From Gigaspora rosea (lineage: Eukaryota; Glomeromycota; Glomeromycetes; Diversisporales; Gigasporaceae): a stretch of DNA of 64,000 bases. Location: assembly GCA_003550325.1 (NCBI GenBank), contig QKWP01000836.1, forward strand, positions 138,099-202,098, given 5' to 3'. The notes beneath the pieces are model-generated. The model was not told where the DNA came from. It saw only the letters and a program-made list of their open reading frames with translations, and did no database searches. The position numbers and the translations under genes are program-made. Positions within the stretch are counted from its first letter, which is position 1, and each line of letters opens with the position of its first letter. Shown here one piece after another: positions 11,451 through 23,100 of the stretch.

Positions 11451-12049
11451 AGGGGAGTGCAGAAAATCACATAATTTTTTAGGGGGGGTGGGGGTCCCCA
11501 AATATCACGTCCTATATATATATATAGTATATTTAGCCAATCATATTGAAAAAATCAATTTTTAGTTAATTACAGATAGTTGCTACATAGTAAAGCAAAA
11601 TTTCACTAAGTAAATCGAAAAAAATCGATTAAGTAACCTTATTTAGCAGATCAAAATACACTTAACACAAAATTTTCATAAGTATTGGAGAACTTTTTAT
11701 TATTTAACTTTTAACTTTTACTTTCGTCGAATATATTTTTTTAAAAAATTTTAATTTTTTCATCGAATGTAAAAATCAAAAATCAATTAATAAAAAATTC
11801 TCTAATACTTATGAAAATTTTGTAGTAAGTGTATTTTGATCTGCTGAATAAGTTACTTAATCGATTTTTTCCGATTTGCTTAGTAAAATTTAGACTTTAC
11901 TATGTAACGACTTTTGTCGATTGTGGGTAGCTTATTTTCAGATCAAAGACGTTTTTGAGTTTTTTTAAATTTGATTGGTCAATAGTCCTATCACTAGGGG
12001 GGGTCAGGACCTATGTAAACTCTAATTACGTGATTTACTGCACTCCCCT
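11451..12049. mobile_element. ~599-bp MITE inserted in exon 1 of the hAT transposase
   Basis: The terminal inverted repeats GGGGAGTGCAGAAAATCAC and its complement (one mismatch) bound the element, and G-runs (GGGGGGGTGGGGG and GGGGGGGG) lie just inside. Host sequence on both sides, 11422-11450 and 12049-12077, is a 29-nt direct repeat with one difference that encodes the same peptide (ITVDNESFEI). A second foldback sits within it. The unusual length of the flanking duplication is discussed as a finding. Confidence 0.7.
11578..11915. repeat. Foldback nested inside the MITE
   Basis: The arms are about 11578-11735 and 11750-11915. They pair through CTACATAGTAAAG / CTTTACTATGTA, TTAAGTAACCTTATTTAGCA / TGCTGAATAAGTTACTTAA and ACAAAATTTTCATAAGTATT / AATACTTATGAAAATTTTGT. 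It is non-coding. The order of insertion is LINE, then hAT, then MITE, then this foldback, unless the MITE already carried it. Confidence 0.65.
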
Positions 12050-13864
12050 AACTGTCGACAATGAAAGCTTTGAAATAACTGAAGATCCTAAAATAACTGC
12101 CGTAAATGCTAAAATAACCACTGTAAATGAAAATTCGGAAACTGCTATAGATGAAAGTACACAATCAGCTACTACTAATAACAAAAAGTGTAAAAGGAAT
12201 AACTTGAATTCGTGGGTCTTCAAGGAGGGCCATTTTGCTAAAGATCCTAAACAAAGTAAAATTTTTATAATAATATAATTAAATCTATAAACTAGTTAAT
12301 ATTTTTATTTAATTTTTTTATATAATTTGTTAGTGGATTATGCCAGATGTACACATTGTAATAATTCTCTAAAACATAATAATGACACAGGAATTAGTTC
12401 TTTGATTCGCCATATGAAAAAAACAAATTGTAAAAAATACTTAAAGAACGAATCACAGCAAACATTAAAATTATCAACATCGGGCCTTACCATTCTTAAA
12501 TTTTCTCAAGAACAAAGTTGTAATGACTTTATACAAATGGTTCTTAGGCACGGTTATCTGTTTAGCATGGCTGAACATGAGGTTTTCTAACATTCGTAGG
12601 TAATTTGCAACCACAGTTCAAGATGGTAAGCGAGAAAACTGTTCACGAGGACTGTATGAATATCGTTGAAGAATTCAAAGTAAAAGCCCGTATTATGCTA
12701 CAAGAAGCACCTGGGCACCTAAGTTATACAACAGACTTATGGACGTCAAATCAGACTCTTGGATACATGGTCGTAACATGTCACTTCATAAACAAGGATT
12801 GGAAGCTTCAAAATATAGTTTTTGCCTTCAAATTAATCCCTGCACCACATACGGGAATTGCCATTAGTGAAACTCTTTTTAGGTATTTTGATGAGTGGAA
12901 TGTTATTTCAAAAACATTAACGATTACCACCGATAATGCTACGAATAATGATACTGCAATGGCCGATCTAAAAGATAAACTTGAAGAACAAGGTGTTCTT
13001 GTTGCCAATGGAAGGTTATTATGTCAACGATGTTGCGCTCATGTACTAAATCTCATAGTTTGTGATGGTCTAAAAAAAATTAAAAGTATCGTAAGTAAGA
13101 TTAGAGAATGTATGAAATGGAAATGTAGTTTGCAGCCCGACAACAAACCTTCGAAGATGCTATATTCGGATGCTGTAATGATCTTGTATCTAAACTACGA
13201 CCAACTCTTGACGTGCCCACCAGATGGAACTCCGTATATCTAATGCTAACTTCTACTATTCCCTATAAAAATGTATTCGAACGCCTTTCATTACGAGATA
13301 CTGGATTTGAGCGGATTATGGCTTGTGACGAAGACTGGAAAAAGGCAAAGATTATTTGCGACTTCTTGAAACCATTTTATGAGGGTAATTGTTATATTAG
13401 AAAAAATATATAATTTATATATTTTTTTAACGAACATTCATATTTAATCTAATATAGTCACAAATATTATATCGGGAAGCAAATATTCGACTGCAAATAT
13501 TTTTCTTCCTTATTTAATAAGGATTAAGGTTTATCTTGAACAAAATGCTACTAATACAGATTCATTTATTTGTCAAATGGTCACATCTATGCAACTTAAA
13601 TTCAACAAATATTGGTCTGGTGTGGAAGACACGCACTGCATTGCGTCAATAATGGATCCTAGATATAAAATGTCATTTCTTACACATATTTATAGACAAA
13701 AAATGCACTTATCATATGATGAAGCCGAAGACACAATAAACTCCATTAAAATGAAGTAAGTTAGGTCATGCGAAGTTATTAATTGGCTCTTATAATCCAG
13801 GCGGCTCAACTTTTAAATTTTTTATAAAAATTTTATATATTTTACAGCTGTTTTCATAAATTCT

Positions 13865-14000
13865 AGAAAATTTGGCAAAAATTGACCAACCGAATATTTG
13901 CTAATTCAGTAAGCTTTGATTAACTTTTGATTCGTGATGTAATTACATCCGAATCAAAAGTTTATCAAAACTTATAAATATTCGGTTGGTGAAAATAGCT
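13865..14000. repeat. Palindromic insertion in hAT intron 3
   Basis: CCAACCGAATATTT near 13880 pairs with AAATATTCGGTTGG ending near 13994, and TTAACTTTTGATTCG pairs with CGAATCAAAAGTTTATCA, giving a compact foldback of about 115 bp. Together with the neighbouring inverted repeat it explains why this intron is 615 bp while its siblings are 66-78 bp. Confidence 0.6.
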
Positions 14001-14026
14001 GTAATAAGGCTATACAAATTTAATTG

Positions 14027-14215
14027 CTTGGTTTTCATAACACGAAACTTTTTAATTGACCCGGCCGGCCGGCTTTTTTTTTTTAAATTTCTTATATAAA
14101 ATTTTATAAAATTTTAAAAAATTTTTTTTGAAATTCCACCCGGTTAGTAAAATATATAAAAAAAATTTTTTAGAAGGTTCAAATTTTGACCCGGCCGGGT
14201 TATGAAAACCAATTG
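14027..14215. repeat. Second inverted repeat in the same hAT intron, GGCCGG-containing
   Basis: TTGGTTTTCATAAC at 14032 pairs with GTTATGAAAACCAA near 14198. CCCGGCCGG motifs lie just inside on both sides, with A/T runs between. It is a short TIR element or a remnant of one. A similar CCCGGCCGGG motif occurs near 5265. Confidence 0.5.
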
Positions 14216-14881
14216 ATCAATTTTGTGTGGCCTAACTGGATAAGTTTAGAAATTTTTTTTTTTAAAAAAGCTGATGGCCGAGCCTATTTAAAAGTTTATG
14301 TTACGAGAACTAATAAATTAGATTTGCATGGTATAATAACCCAAAAATATAATAATATTTATTTTTATAGAGCTGCAATGATTTTTAAGTCAACCTATAT
14401 GCAAGACATGACTGCTTCTGCCAATAATCGTAATTCTTTTAATGCTACGTCTCAGGATGATAAAATAATGAAAGATTTTGATCTTTTTCTTGCGGACAAT
14501 CAAGCTAATCCCATAAATAAATTGGATGAGTTTGAACAATATCTTTTAGATCCACTTCTCTCTTGTCCTTGTTCCAGGTCATTTGATGTTTTGGTCTAGT
14601 GGATGGAAAATGCTCTGAGATATCCTTCCCTTGCATCGATGGCACGAGATATTCAGGCTATTCCGAATACTTCAGTAGCTTCCGAAGCTGTAAGTAAAGT
14701 TATATTTATGTATTAGTTTATGATATAATAATAAAAGCTAACTAGTTATTTTCAGGTATTTAGTGCAGCTGGAAGAATCATTGATGATGATTGATCAAAT
14801 CTTAGTCCAGAAACTATTGAAACATTAATTTGTGGTCAAAATTGGATGAGAGGAGCGAGAGAATGTGGATGGACGAGTTAA

Positions 14882-16315
14882 TTGGTTATTATATTTGAAT
14901 TTTTTTTTGTTGAAAATTTAAGTATCCGAAGTAAATGCCCGCTGTCAATAGGAATTAAACTGATTTATTAGAAGAATCTGCAAATTTCTATTGACAGCAA
15001 CCCAAATGACTAATCTCTTTATATATGATATTCTTCTATAGACAAACTGCTTCATGAATTGTGAAATGAATACACTAAACTGAATAATTAGAAGTTTTAA
15101 ATCAATATGAATCGAGGTTTTTAGATAAATGGTCAAATTGAGGTGGAAATACCTGAGATATTTAGGCAAAGGAATTTTTTTTGTTTTTTTCTTAAGTGGC
15201 TAAATTTTATTCGGTTCACTTGTTTTACTAATTTGCTTGATAAGTCAAATTAAATTTCAAATTTAGATTAGCATAATATACGTGAAGAGATTCATTTGAT
15301 TTTATTAATTCAAACCATAAAGGCGAATTTGATTTTATATACGTTTGTTGTTTTATAAAAAAAAAACCAAAAAAAATGCAAGTATTTAATTTATAATTAA
15401 TGTGTTCTAATTTAATTATTGAATCGGTGATTTTTTTAATTAATTGTATGTATTGATCTTTTTAGCTATCGACATACTGATCTTTTAACTATCGTGATTG
15501 CTGAACAAAAAGCTATAAGACTTATTCTAAAAATAGTAAATAGATATGCGACACATCAAATTAGGGATTGATCAATTTATTATGATAATAGTCGAATATA
15601 AATTTACTATTACTCTATTATAAAGAAAAGTAAAAATATCACACAAATATTGCACTTATTTTTCTAATTTTTTTTTTAATTGAAAACTGTTCGTCAGAAC
15701 TGTTTCAAAGTGGCTATGTTTGATTTTTTATTAAATTTTTAATAAATTTCGATTATATGTTTTTAAGATAATTTTTTTTCGTTCAAATTAATGAATTTTC
15801 AAGCATTCTATAAGACAAATGCTTAGAACCTACATATTGATAGAAAAATAAAAACATAGCCTTATTCTTTGGCTTTATATAAATAACTAGTGAAAATTCC
15901 AGACGATTTAAAGTCTAAATAATAAGTTGATACATTTAAAATATCTAAACTATCGATTTTCATATAAATTTAATAATATTCGATAATTTGGGGTAAATCA
16001 AAAAAATTAGAAAAATAAGTGCAGTATTTGTATTATACTTTAAAATATATTCGATTAATTATTTTAATTTTTTTGATTAAATTTTGATGATATATTTTTG
16101 ATTGATTAATCCGTGTGATACCCCAACTTTCATATGATATTCGTACAATTTTTATCCAATTTAGAAGCGATTATCCCTGTTATAATATAAACTTTATAAT
16201 TTTTTAAAAAATCCTTTATTTAATAATGTATTCGAAGCTATTTTTAAAATAACCAGTCCATTATTGAAATCATAGATCACGTACATGGAGATTCAATATT
16301 TTATTTGTAGAAATT
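14882..16315. other. Non-coding 3' part of the hAT element
   Basis: Downstream of the transposase stop, about 1.4 kb of AT-rich DNA runs to the G/C-rich subterminal repeats. A small inverted repeat (GCTGTCAATAGGA / TCTATTGACAGC, about 14941-15001) is present. No exon or domain was recognised on either strand. Confidence 0.5.
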
Positions 16316-16485
16316 AGCGGGCCTATTTGGGTTAGATTTGGGCCGGGCCTAAGGCCTGTCCAGGCCCGTTAGTTGGGCTTTTTTTTTTCTTGGGCCGGGC
16401 TTGGGCTCATAAATATTTTGTAGGCCTAAGTATGGGCTCTATTGAAGCCCGCCCAACCCGGCCCATTCCGGACCCTACTTGTATT

Positions 16486-19400
16486 CCACCTTCTCTATTT
16501 TGTTTTGTGAGCCTTTTTATTAGTCTACTTATATCTTTTAATGCGTTGTGCAGTTTTGTTGTTTTTCTTAAGAATGTGTAGAATGCTTTTGGTGTTACTT
16601 TTGCTCTGGATATAATCTCATCTGGAATTTTCTTAATAAGTTTTTCTATGTTGTTCCATTCAGAGTTGAGTTGCTTTTTCATGTAAATTTGTTGGTACCT
16701 CATCTTTTCTTTGTCCTTAATTGTGGTTTCTACACCTTTTGTGAAGTTATTCCATTTTTCTGGGGTAATCTCATTATATAGATAGATGCTTCTTTTTTGT
16801 CTCTTTGTTCTAAATTGTTTAATGTTAAAGTTTGGTTGCCATCTATAAGGATTATTCTATGATCACTATCTGTTATCCTTTCCGCGTTGATAATATCTGG
16901 TTTTGTTATTACTAATATGAGGTTGTACATTATGTAGATATCATCTATTTGGCTTTTCATGTCCTGCCTTGACTATGTTTCTTCTCTTATGTCAAAGTGC
17001 TATAGTATGCTTATTATTCCTATCTTCTCTAAACTTTTAAATATTGCCATCAATTTTTTTCTGTTCCTAACTTTGTTGTAGTTGAAATCACCTAGGATTA
17101 TCATTTTATATTTTTTGATTCTCCCCTAATTTGCCCACTTAACAACTTCTTTTTGCATCTTTTGATTCAACTTCTTGTTATTTGTCAGCATATATACTGA
17201 TATTATTCTTATCCTTTGGTTTTTGGAAAGTAAAATGCTAGTGCAGTTTCTGGTAAAGTTTGTTTGTTGTGAATATAAGGTTGTATTGTCTTTTTTATTG
17301 CTAATATTGTTCCCATGCTTGATTTTCTATTTTTAGCTATGTCTTGGTTACTGTTTGCTATAAATATGTGGGTTTGCCAGTTAGTCCTATTTTATAATTA
17401 TTAGTTTCTGCTATTTTTGTCTTTGTTATACTTATTATATATACATCTCTTTCTATACAGTATTCTATCTGTTTCTGTATTTTATAGCTATGTTTATGCT
17501 TGTACATTGCGAGTTACTATGTTTATGTTTTCCAATTTGTATTGATTCATCTAGTTTCTTTTGTGAGTTTTTTGTTTCCATAAAGGTCTATAGTATAATG
17601 TTCCATATTGCTTCTGGTAGTGGTTCAAGTTTGAATAAGTAGTCAGGTGTCTTCTCTAGAGCAAATATTAGCTTTAGGGCTTCTAATGTATTTCTTACAT
17701 CTTCTTGTTTTGTAATTGGTATTTGGATTTTTTAGCAGTCTGTTTCTATTTCATCTAGAATGCTTTGCATTTGTTTTAGTATATTTGGTACTTCTAGTTT
17801 GTCAATTTTCATATCCTCTGTTTCCATAGTTCTTGTTTCTGCTTTTTTGTTTTTTATCTCTATCCACTCTTCCGGGATCCTGTGTAAATAGTATTGGGTC
17901 TTTAGTAATCTTACCATGTCTATTAACTATTTAGTTGTGACTATGGGCACTATTATGTTAAGGTTCTTGATATCTTCAATGTTCTCTGGTAGCATGGGTT
18001 TCTCTGTGGGATTAGCTATCATGATATATTTCGGTATGGGTAATGAGAAGCTGTATGTCATTTTTATTTTTTCTAGAAATTTTATGCCTTCTACTGTATC
18101 CTCTATTGGGTACGTATATACTACCTTTGTTCTAATTTTGTTTATGTCTAGAGGTAGTCTAGGTCTTTGTACAAAGAAGTCATTTGGTATAAATTTAAAG
18201 TGATATTCTTCTCTAAGTTCTTTAACTATCTCTTGGATTGACTTGTTCATTTTTGTCATATCCATTGGGAAATTTTCTCTGTATTTGTTCTTTAACTATC
18301 TCTTGGATTGACTTGTTTATTTTTGTCATATCTATTGGAAAATTTTCTCTGTATTTTGTTGACAATTTCTGTAGTATTAGTGGTAATAGTTTTTCTTTGC
18401 AGATAGTTCGAAGTACTTTTCTGGCAACTCTCCTTCTCATTTGTAATATTCTGTTAAGGCTCACTTGTAATTTATTAAATTTCTCAGGTCGCATCTGTCT
18501 TTGATCAGAATATGTCTCTTAAATTTGTGTTTAGTTCTTTGGGGTCTCTAAGTAATTGCTCTAGTTCTACAACATAAGATTCTGATAGTTGTACAAAGGT
18601 GTATATCTTTCTTAGAGCTGCTAGTATAGCTCTAAGGTTGGCTCGATTTCATATTGGCAGGTTGAATGGCAGTATATTCGTTATTTCTTTTAATATTCTT
18701 TTAGGGTTATCCGGCAACTGTTGAAGTGTGTCTTGAATTGCTTCGTTGATAGCCTGCCACATTTTGTCTTCCTGGAGTTCACTTTCAACTTTTATGAAAC
18801 CTCTGCAGTAGTCCAGAACTCTTGCTATCTCTCATAGATTCTTGCCCATTTTGTAGTTGGTAAGGGCCGTGTCATTAATCATCTGATTATTTTTTATCAA
18901 AGGCCTACTTCCCCTTCCTCTTCCTTAATATATATATAGTCAGGTTAAATCTTCTAAAATCTTTCTGTAGTGCCATAACTCTTCATCAAATTTCTTTGTC
19001 TCTATCTGTATCAACCCTTCGATTACTTGCTGCGCCCAGGCTATTTCTTCTTCCTTGTTTCTTCTATTATAAGTTTGCTAACTTCTTGTTGGGTTTGCCT
19101 TCTTGACCACTTTACTATATAACCTTGGTTGTATATTCTGTTCACTTCTTTGTATACTAAGTATATTGGCTGGCAGTTTGTTCAGAATTAACTGACTTGG
19201 ATGTAATTCTATCCTTTTCCATTATACATATCATTGGGTCTTGATTAGTTCTCATATTGTATAGTGTTTGGTTCCCATTAGACTCGGGTTGGGATTGGTA
19301 TTTACTGATTTTGTTTGTGTTCTGATCTTGCTAGATTGGGTCCATTTGGATCTGTGTGTTGTTTACTTTTGTTGTTGGTTCTGACGTCATACTTAGAATT

Positions 19401-19596
19401 TCTGAGGTCAAGCCCGATGCTGTTTGGTTCTACGATCATTGTACTTGTAATTTTACTTGGGTGTTGTTTTCTTGGGTAGTGGCATTTTGCGCTTTGTAAT
19501 TTATATTTTCTATGGTTTGTTTCCTTCTCTTTTGTGTGTTGGGTTTTTGATGATGTCATGTAGTTCTCCTACTATTGTTGATTGCTCTGATGCCAT
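16486..19596 (-). pseudogene. LINE copy A, 5' part: ORF start, apurinic-type endonuclease, linker
   Basis: A minus-strand ATG at 19594-19596 opens MASEQSTIVGEL, a plausible start. Frames at 18222-18494, 17927-18265 and 17732-17917 are Lys-rich N-terminal regions. Endonuclease motifs follow: MIILGDFN near 17080-17110 and DSDHRIILID within 16730-16960 (the conserved Ser-Asp-His pair). The region 16486-16703 is the linker to the RT. Many frameshifts and stops are present. A 70-bp tandem duplication lies at 18218-18356. The endonuclease would nick target DNA for reverse transcription in an active copy. Confidence 0.78.
18218..18356. repeat. 70-bp tandem duplication in LINE copy A
   Basis: Two adjacent units (18218-18287 and 18288-18356) beginning TTCTTTAACTATCTCTTGGA, differing at a few positions. 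The minus-strand translation duplicates TKxNKSIQEIVKE. 70 is not a multiple of three, so the duplication shifts the frame. Confidence 0.85.
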
Positions 19597-19891
19597 TTTT
19601 AATATCTCTATTCTATTCTTGCAGGCTATGCCTGTTCTTGTTGTCTGGAGCAAAGCGAAAGACTTACATTTCTACGCTATTTAATGACCGAAATTACGAT
19701 TTTGATACATTTATAGTAAAAATATCAAAAACGTAATTGTGGCATTTTCCGTCTGTAATGCCACGTACCTATATTTGTACAGTTGTGCAATAGCAACAAA
19801 GATTTTACGCGCTTTTTATACAGACTATACAATACGAATAGATCCACCTGATACCTAATATACAAACCATTTTTTGCGATTTTTTTTAAAT

Positions 19892-20040
19892 TACTTTACT
19901 AACCTTTACTCGAATTATTTACTAAATCTTTGCTCAAATTACTTATTAAACCTTTGCTCAAGTTACTTACTATACCTTCACTCAAATTACTTATTAAATC
20001 TTCATGTAAGTTATTTTTTTTTATTTAACTTACTAAATTA
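19892..20040. repeat. 24-bp minisatellite
   Basis: About six imperfect copies of a unit like ACTAAATCTTTGCTCAAATTACTT. It translates as LLNLCSNY-like octapeptides in one frame, but that frame has no gene context. It lies directly before the kinesin fragment. Confidence 0.75.
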
Positions 20041-20063
20041 TATATTAAATCTTTGCTTAAGCA

Positions 20064-20696
20064 TTGAATCGTCAAGTTGGTGCTACAAATATGAACCAGA
20101 AATCTTCTATGTCAAATGCAATATTCTCTATAACTATGATTCAACATAAATTTATGTCGAATACTGGAGATGGTAGTAGGTCAATGACGCTAGAAATACC
20201 TGAATTGAAAAGTGGAATTAGATTGAGTAATAAAAGATTTGATGATAGTAGTGGCGAATGGACTTCTGTTACTAGTAAATTTCATTTTGTGGATTTGGCT
20301 GGTAGTAAAAGGGTAAATATTTTTTTTATAAGTAACATGTTTTAATTTACTAATATGGTTTATGATAATTGTATCATTAATTAATTATTTAATTAATTAT
20401 TTAAATTATTATTATATTTATATGAATAGCTAAAAAACTGGAACTGTAGAGGATCATATTAAAGAAGGAATATCTATTAATTCTGGTCTTTTAGTATTAG
20501 GAAATGTTATTTCTGCTCTAGGACAAGAAACTCTAAGTTTTCAATATCAAAATCATTTAAAATGTCCTTCAACTCCACTTTCAACAAACAAGGCTTTAAA
20601 TCATTCTAATTAAAACCATAAAAATCTTGAAGTACTCAAAGATCAACTCACACAACTTCAACGGTCTTACGCAGATTTAACACAGAAATCAGTTTA
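20064..20696 (+). pseudogene. Kinesin motor-domain fragment
   Basis: Exon 1 (about 20060-20312) encodes RQVGATNMNQKSS, then FSITMIQ, and ends FHFVDLAGSKR. Exon 2 (20430 on) encodes [26 protein letters not shown]. These are the switch I to switch II region of the kinesin motor, most like chromokinesin/kinesin-4. Switch I, normally SSRSH, reads SSMSN; switch II, normally DLAGSE, reads DLAGSK, and both changed residues are required for ATP hydrolysis. The 117-bp intron (20313-20429) has GT..AG. An A is missing in the A-run after the intron, shifting frame, and TAA stops follow at about 20611 and 20696. The P-loop half and the rest of the motor are absent. Confidence 0.85.
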
Positions 20697-20852
20697 AATA
20701 AATATTCGAACGGTTGTCAACTACTCGAAATTTCCTAAAGAAAAACTCTATTACTGTGTAAACATCGGGTATTTCATTATGAAAGTATTTGTGATTAGCA
20801 AGTTATTTTGGATCAATGTATACAGATACACTAGAAACAGTTTCATTTCTTG

Positions 20853-21030
20853 TACAGTATAACTCTGCAATAGTCACATTCACATTAGTCTCAATCTCAC
20901 TATAGTCACCCTAATTTTCCTATTTATTATATATACTATATATAAATTTTAGCTCGCTTTAGTCACAATCTCGCAATAGGCATATAGAAAGTCTGATTTT
21001 GGCATGTGACTATTGCGAGGTTTGACTGTA
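20853..21030. mobile_element. 178-bp MITE
   Basis: The inverted ends are ACAGTATAACTCTGCAATAG with TCACAT at the left, and ATGTGACTATTGCGAGGTTTGACTGT at the right. Internal partial repeats of the motif TAGTCACAATCTCGCAATAG are present. It is non-coding. Confidence 0.6.
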
Positions 21031-21435
21031 TTCATCATTTTGTTTTTCCTTTTTTTGAAAATACCAAAATCAGCAGCTATTATCATTGTACCATCATAAA
21101 TCAATAACTTTGAAGCCACCCAGAATGATCGAATACATAGATCCTCAATATTTCAGAAGTTCCAAAGTTACACCATATAGACATTATGAGAAATCTGATA
21201 CCTATAGTTTTGAGTAATTTTTGGGAAATATCAAGTGGCCTACTACTATGTTCTACTGAATCCAGATTCTTGATTTTTATACAGATTCAGATCTGCAGAA
21301 CTAGTGTCTGAAATTGGGTTGCGGAGTCTGTGGACTGCAACAAATTTTAAATTTCCGCAACCAAAATCTGAAGTGCATGTGCAAATTCCGCACATAAATT
21401 TGCAAATTTTACTTATAAATTTTGATTAAATGCTT

Positions 21436-21782
21436 ATATGGAGTGTCTTCAATTAAAAGGGCCCATTTTTACATATATTTTATTTTGAGATATTTGAGTT
21501 TAATTATTTGTTTTGATTTTTGGACTGATCTGGGATCAATCAAATTTCACGATATTGATTGGTTAAAGACGGCAGGTGCTATCGGGTAAACTCGTGACGT
21601 GTTGGCTCTACGCAGCCTCATGTAATTTTTCTTTTTACATTATCTTGATTTTTTATTATGTAATTCGACTTTCATTTATAATTAAAAAAAGTCAATCATG
21701 TCAAAATTTATATGAATTTAACGAAAACTCATTTTTCAAAAAAATGTAAAAATGGGCCCTTTTAATTGAAGACACCCCATAT
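21436..21782. mobile_element. 347-bp MITE with 39-bp TIRs
   Basis: ATATGGAGTGTCTTCAATTA with AAAGGGCCCATTTTTACAT at the left is mirrored at 21743-21782 with one mismatch. It is non-coding. The flanking sequence (aromatic/AT-rich relic, 21280-21900) looks continuous across the insertion. No clear target duplication was found. Confidence 0.75.
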
Positions 21783-23100
21783 GCGCAACTAAATTTTTAT
21801 AAATTCTTATAATCTGCAACTATTTTTTTTATTTAGTTGCAGCCTGCAACTAATTTAAAAATTGAATTTCAGACACTGTGCAGAACACTAAATGCAATCA
21901 AAATGCTTTGAAGGTACGTAATAATATATATATTTTGGTTAGAGTTAGGAATCAGGTCAGAATTAGTGTATCTCTAGAAATAGGTTTTAGGTTGGAATTA
22001 GTATGCATTAATAGTATGTAAAAATAAAATATTATAATAAAATAAATGTACTTAGCTTTAAATATTTATTAGTCTTGTGATTCTATATAACCTTCAGGTA
22101 CATGTATAAAGCTTCTAAAAATAAGTAATAATAAAGAATATTAAATAAAAATTAAAAATTAAAAATTGATAGTAAGAAAACAATAAATAAACAATAAAAA
22201 AATTAAAATTAATAAAAAAAAGTTAATTAAAATCAAAAAATAAATTAAAAATAATAATAATAAAAAATAAAATTGAAAAATTTATAAAAAAAAATAAAAA
22301 AATGATAATAAATAATATAATTAAAAAATTAACAATAACAAAATTAAAAATTAAAAATAAACTTTTATATGTTGTAATTTATTATTAAATCTAATTTTAT
22401 TATATTTTATATATTTATATACAGTATTAAAATTATATATATATGATAATTTTAAAGATTTGCTGCTTCAAAAGCATACTTCTGGTTTCTAATATATACA
22501 GTAATTAAAAATAATAAATAAAAGTGGTTGTTAAATATCGCAGGTTAATATGATTAGCCAATTAGATCACAGGATCTTGTGTAACAAAATGAACAAAAAA
22601 TTGGGAAAATTTACAAAAAAAATCAAAAATTTTAAATAACATGAAATTTTATTAAGTAAACTAGTCTTGGGCTTCTAATTAAAAGTTTTTAGCGCTTAAT
22701 TTTGTATATATATATGCACCCTCTAATCTAATATTAATACTAGTTCGGACCCTAACCCTAACTAATAATCATTTTAATTTTTTTTTAAATATTAACCTGC
22801 GATATCGCAACCTGCTAAATTTATCACAATCCTAAATAAAACAATAAACTAAAATTTTTTAAATTAATTTATAGTATTATTATAATAATTTAATTTTATA
22901 TATTTATAATAATAAATATTTATTTATTATTTATTATATAAATTTAATATAATAGCTATTATATTGTAGTATATATATATATACTACTTTAAATTTAGTG
23001 CTTTAGATTCATACTGGTTTTTAGTTTCTAGTTAATAAAGAGTTTAAGCTCCGGACACATACCAGTTTCCGGTTCCTAGTTATATTTTGTATTCCTGAAT
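21783..23100. other. AT-rich non-coding DNA
   Basis: Nearly pure A/T stretches (22100-22400 is A-rich AATAAAAAAT-type; 22850-22990 is TA-rich). Isolated CCCTAACCCTAA occurs near 22750. No gene signal. Confidence 0.6.

Larger units (their letters stand above)
11955..14881 (+). pseudogene. hAT (Ac-type) transposase, disrupted
   Basis: Exons about 12050-12255, 12334-13384, 13458-13755, 14371-14689 and 14756-14881, with introns of 78, 73, 615 and 66 bp. The coding part of the first exon once began upstream of the inserted MITE. In order: BED zinc finger (SWVFKEGHF, then CTHC..H..C, 12210-12460), RNase H-fold catalytic core (TTDLWTS about 12727; TTDNATNN about 12927; CCAHVLNLIV about 13030), PTRWNS (13213), MDPRYK (13650) and the C-terminal dimerisation region (NALRYPSL to GRIIDDD, ending GQNWMR). 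Breaks: a 1-nt loss near 12583 before NLQPQF, a frameshift near 13120, TAG at 14597 where Trp is expected, and TGA at about 14793 where Arg is expected. It would excise and insert the surrounding element; this copy is inactive. Confidence 0.88.
10407..16477 (+). mobile_element. 6.07-kb hAT transposon inserted in LINE copy A
   Basis: The ends are TAGGGTCCGGAATGGG at the left and its complement CCCATTCCGGACCCTA at the right, followed inward by GGGCC/GGCCC-rich subterminal repeats on both sides (10430-10560 and 16315-16460). Flanking 8-mers CTTGTATC (10399-10406) and CTTGTATT (16478-16485) match at 7 of 8 positions. Joining the flanks with one copy of the target lets the LINE frame read through without a stop (REGGIQ to DIREVNKK). 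The interior encodes a broken Ac-type hAT transposase on the plus strand and has been invaded by further elements. Confidence 0.9.
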
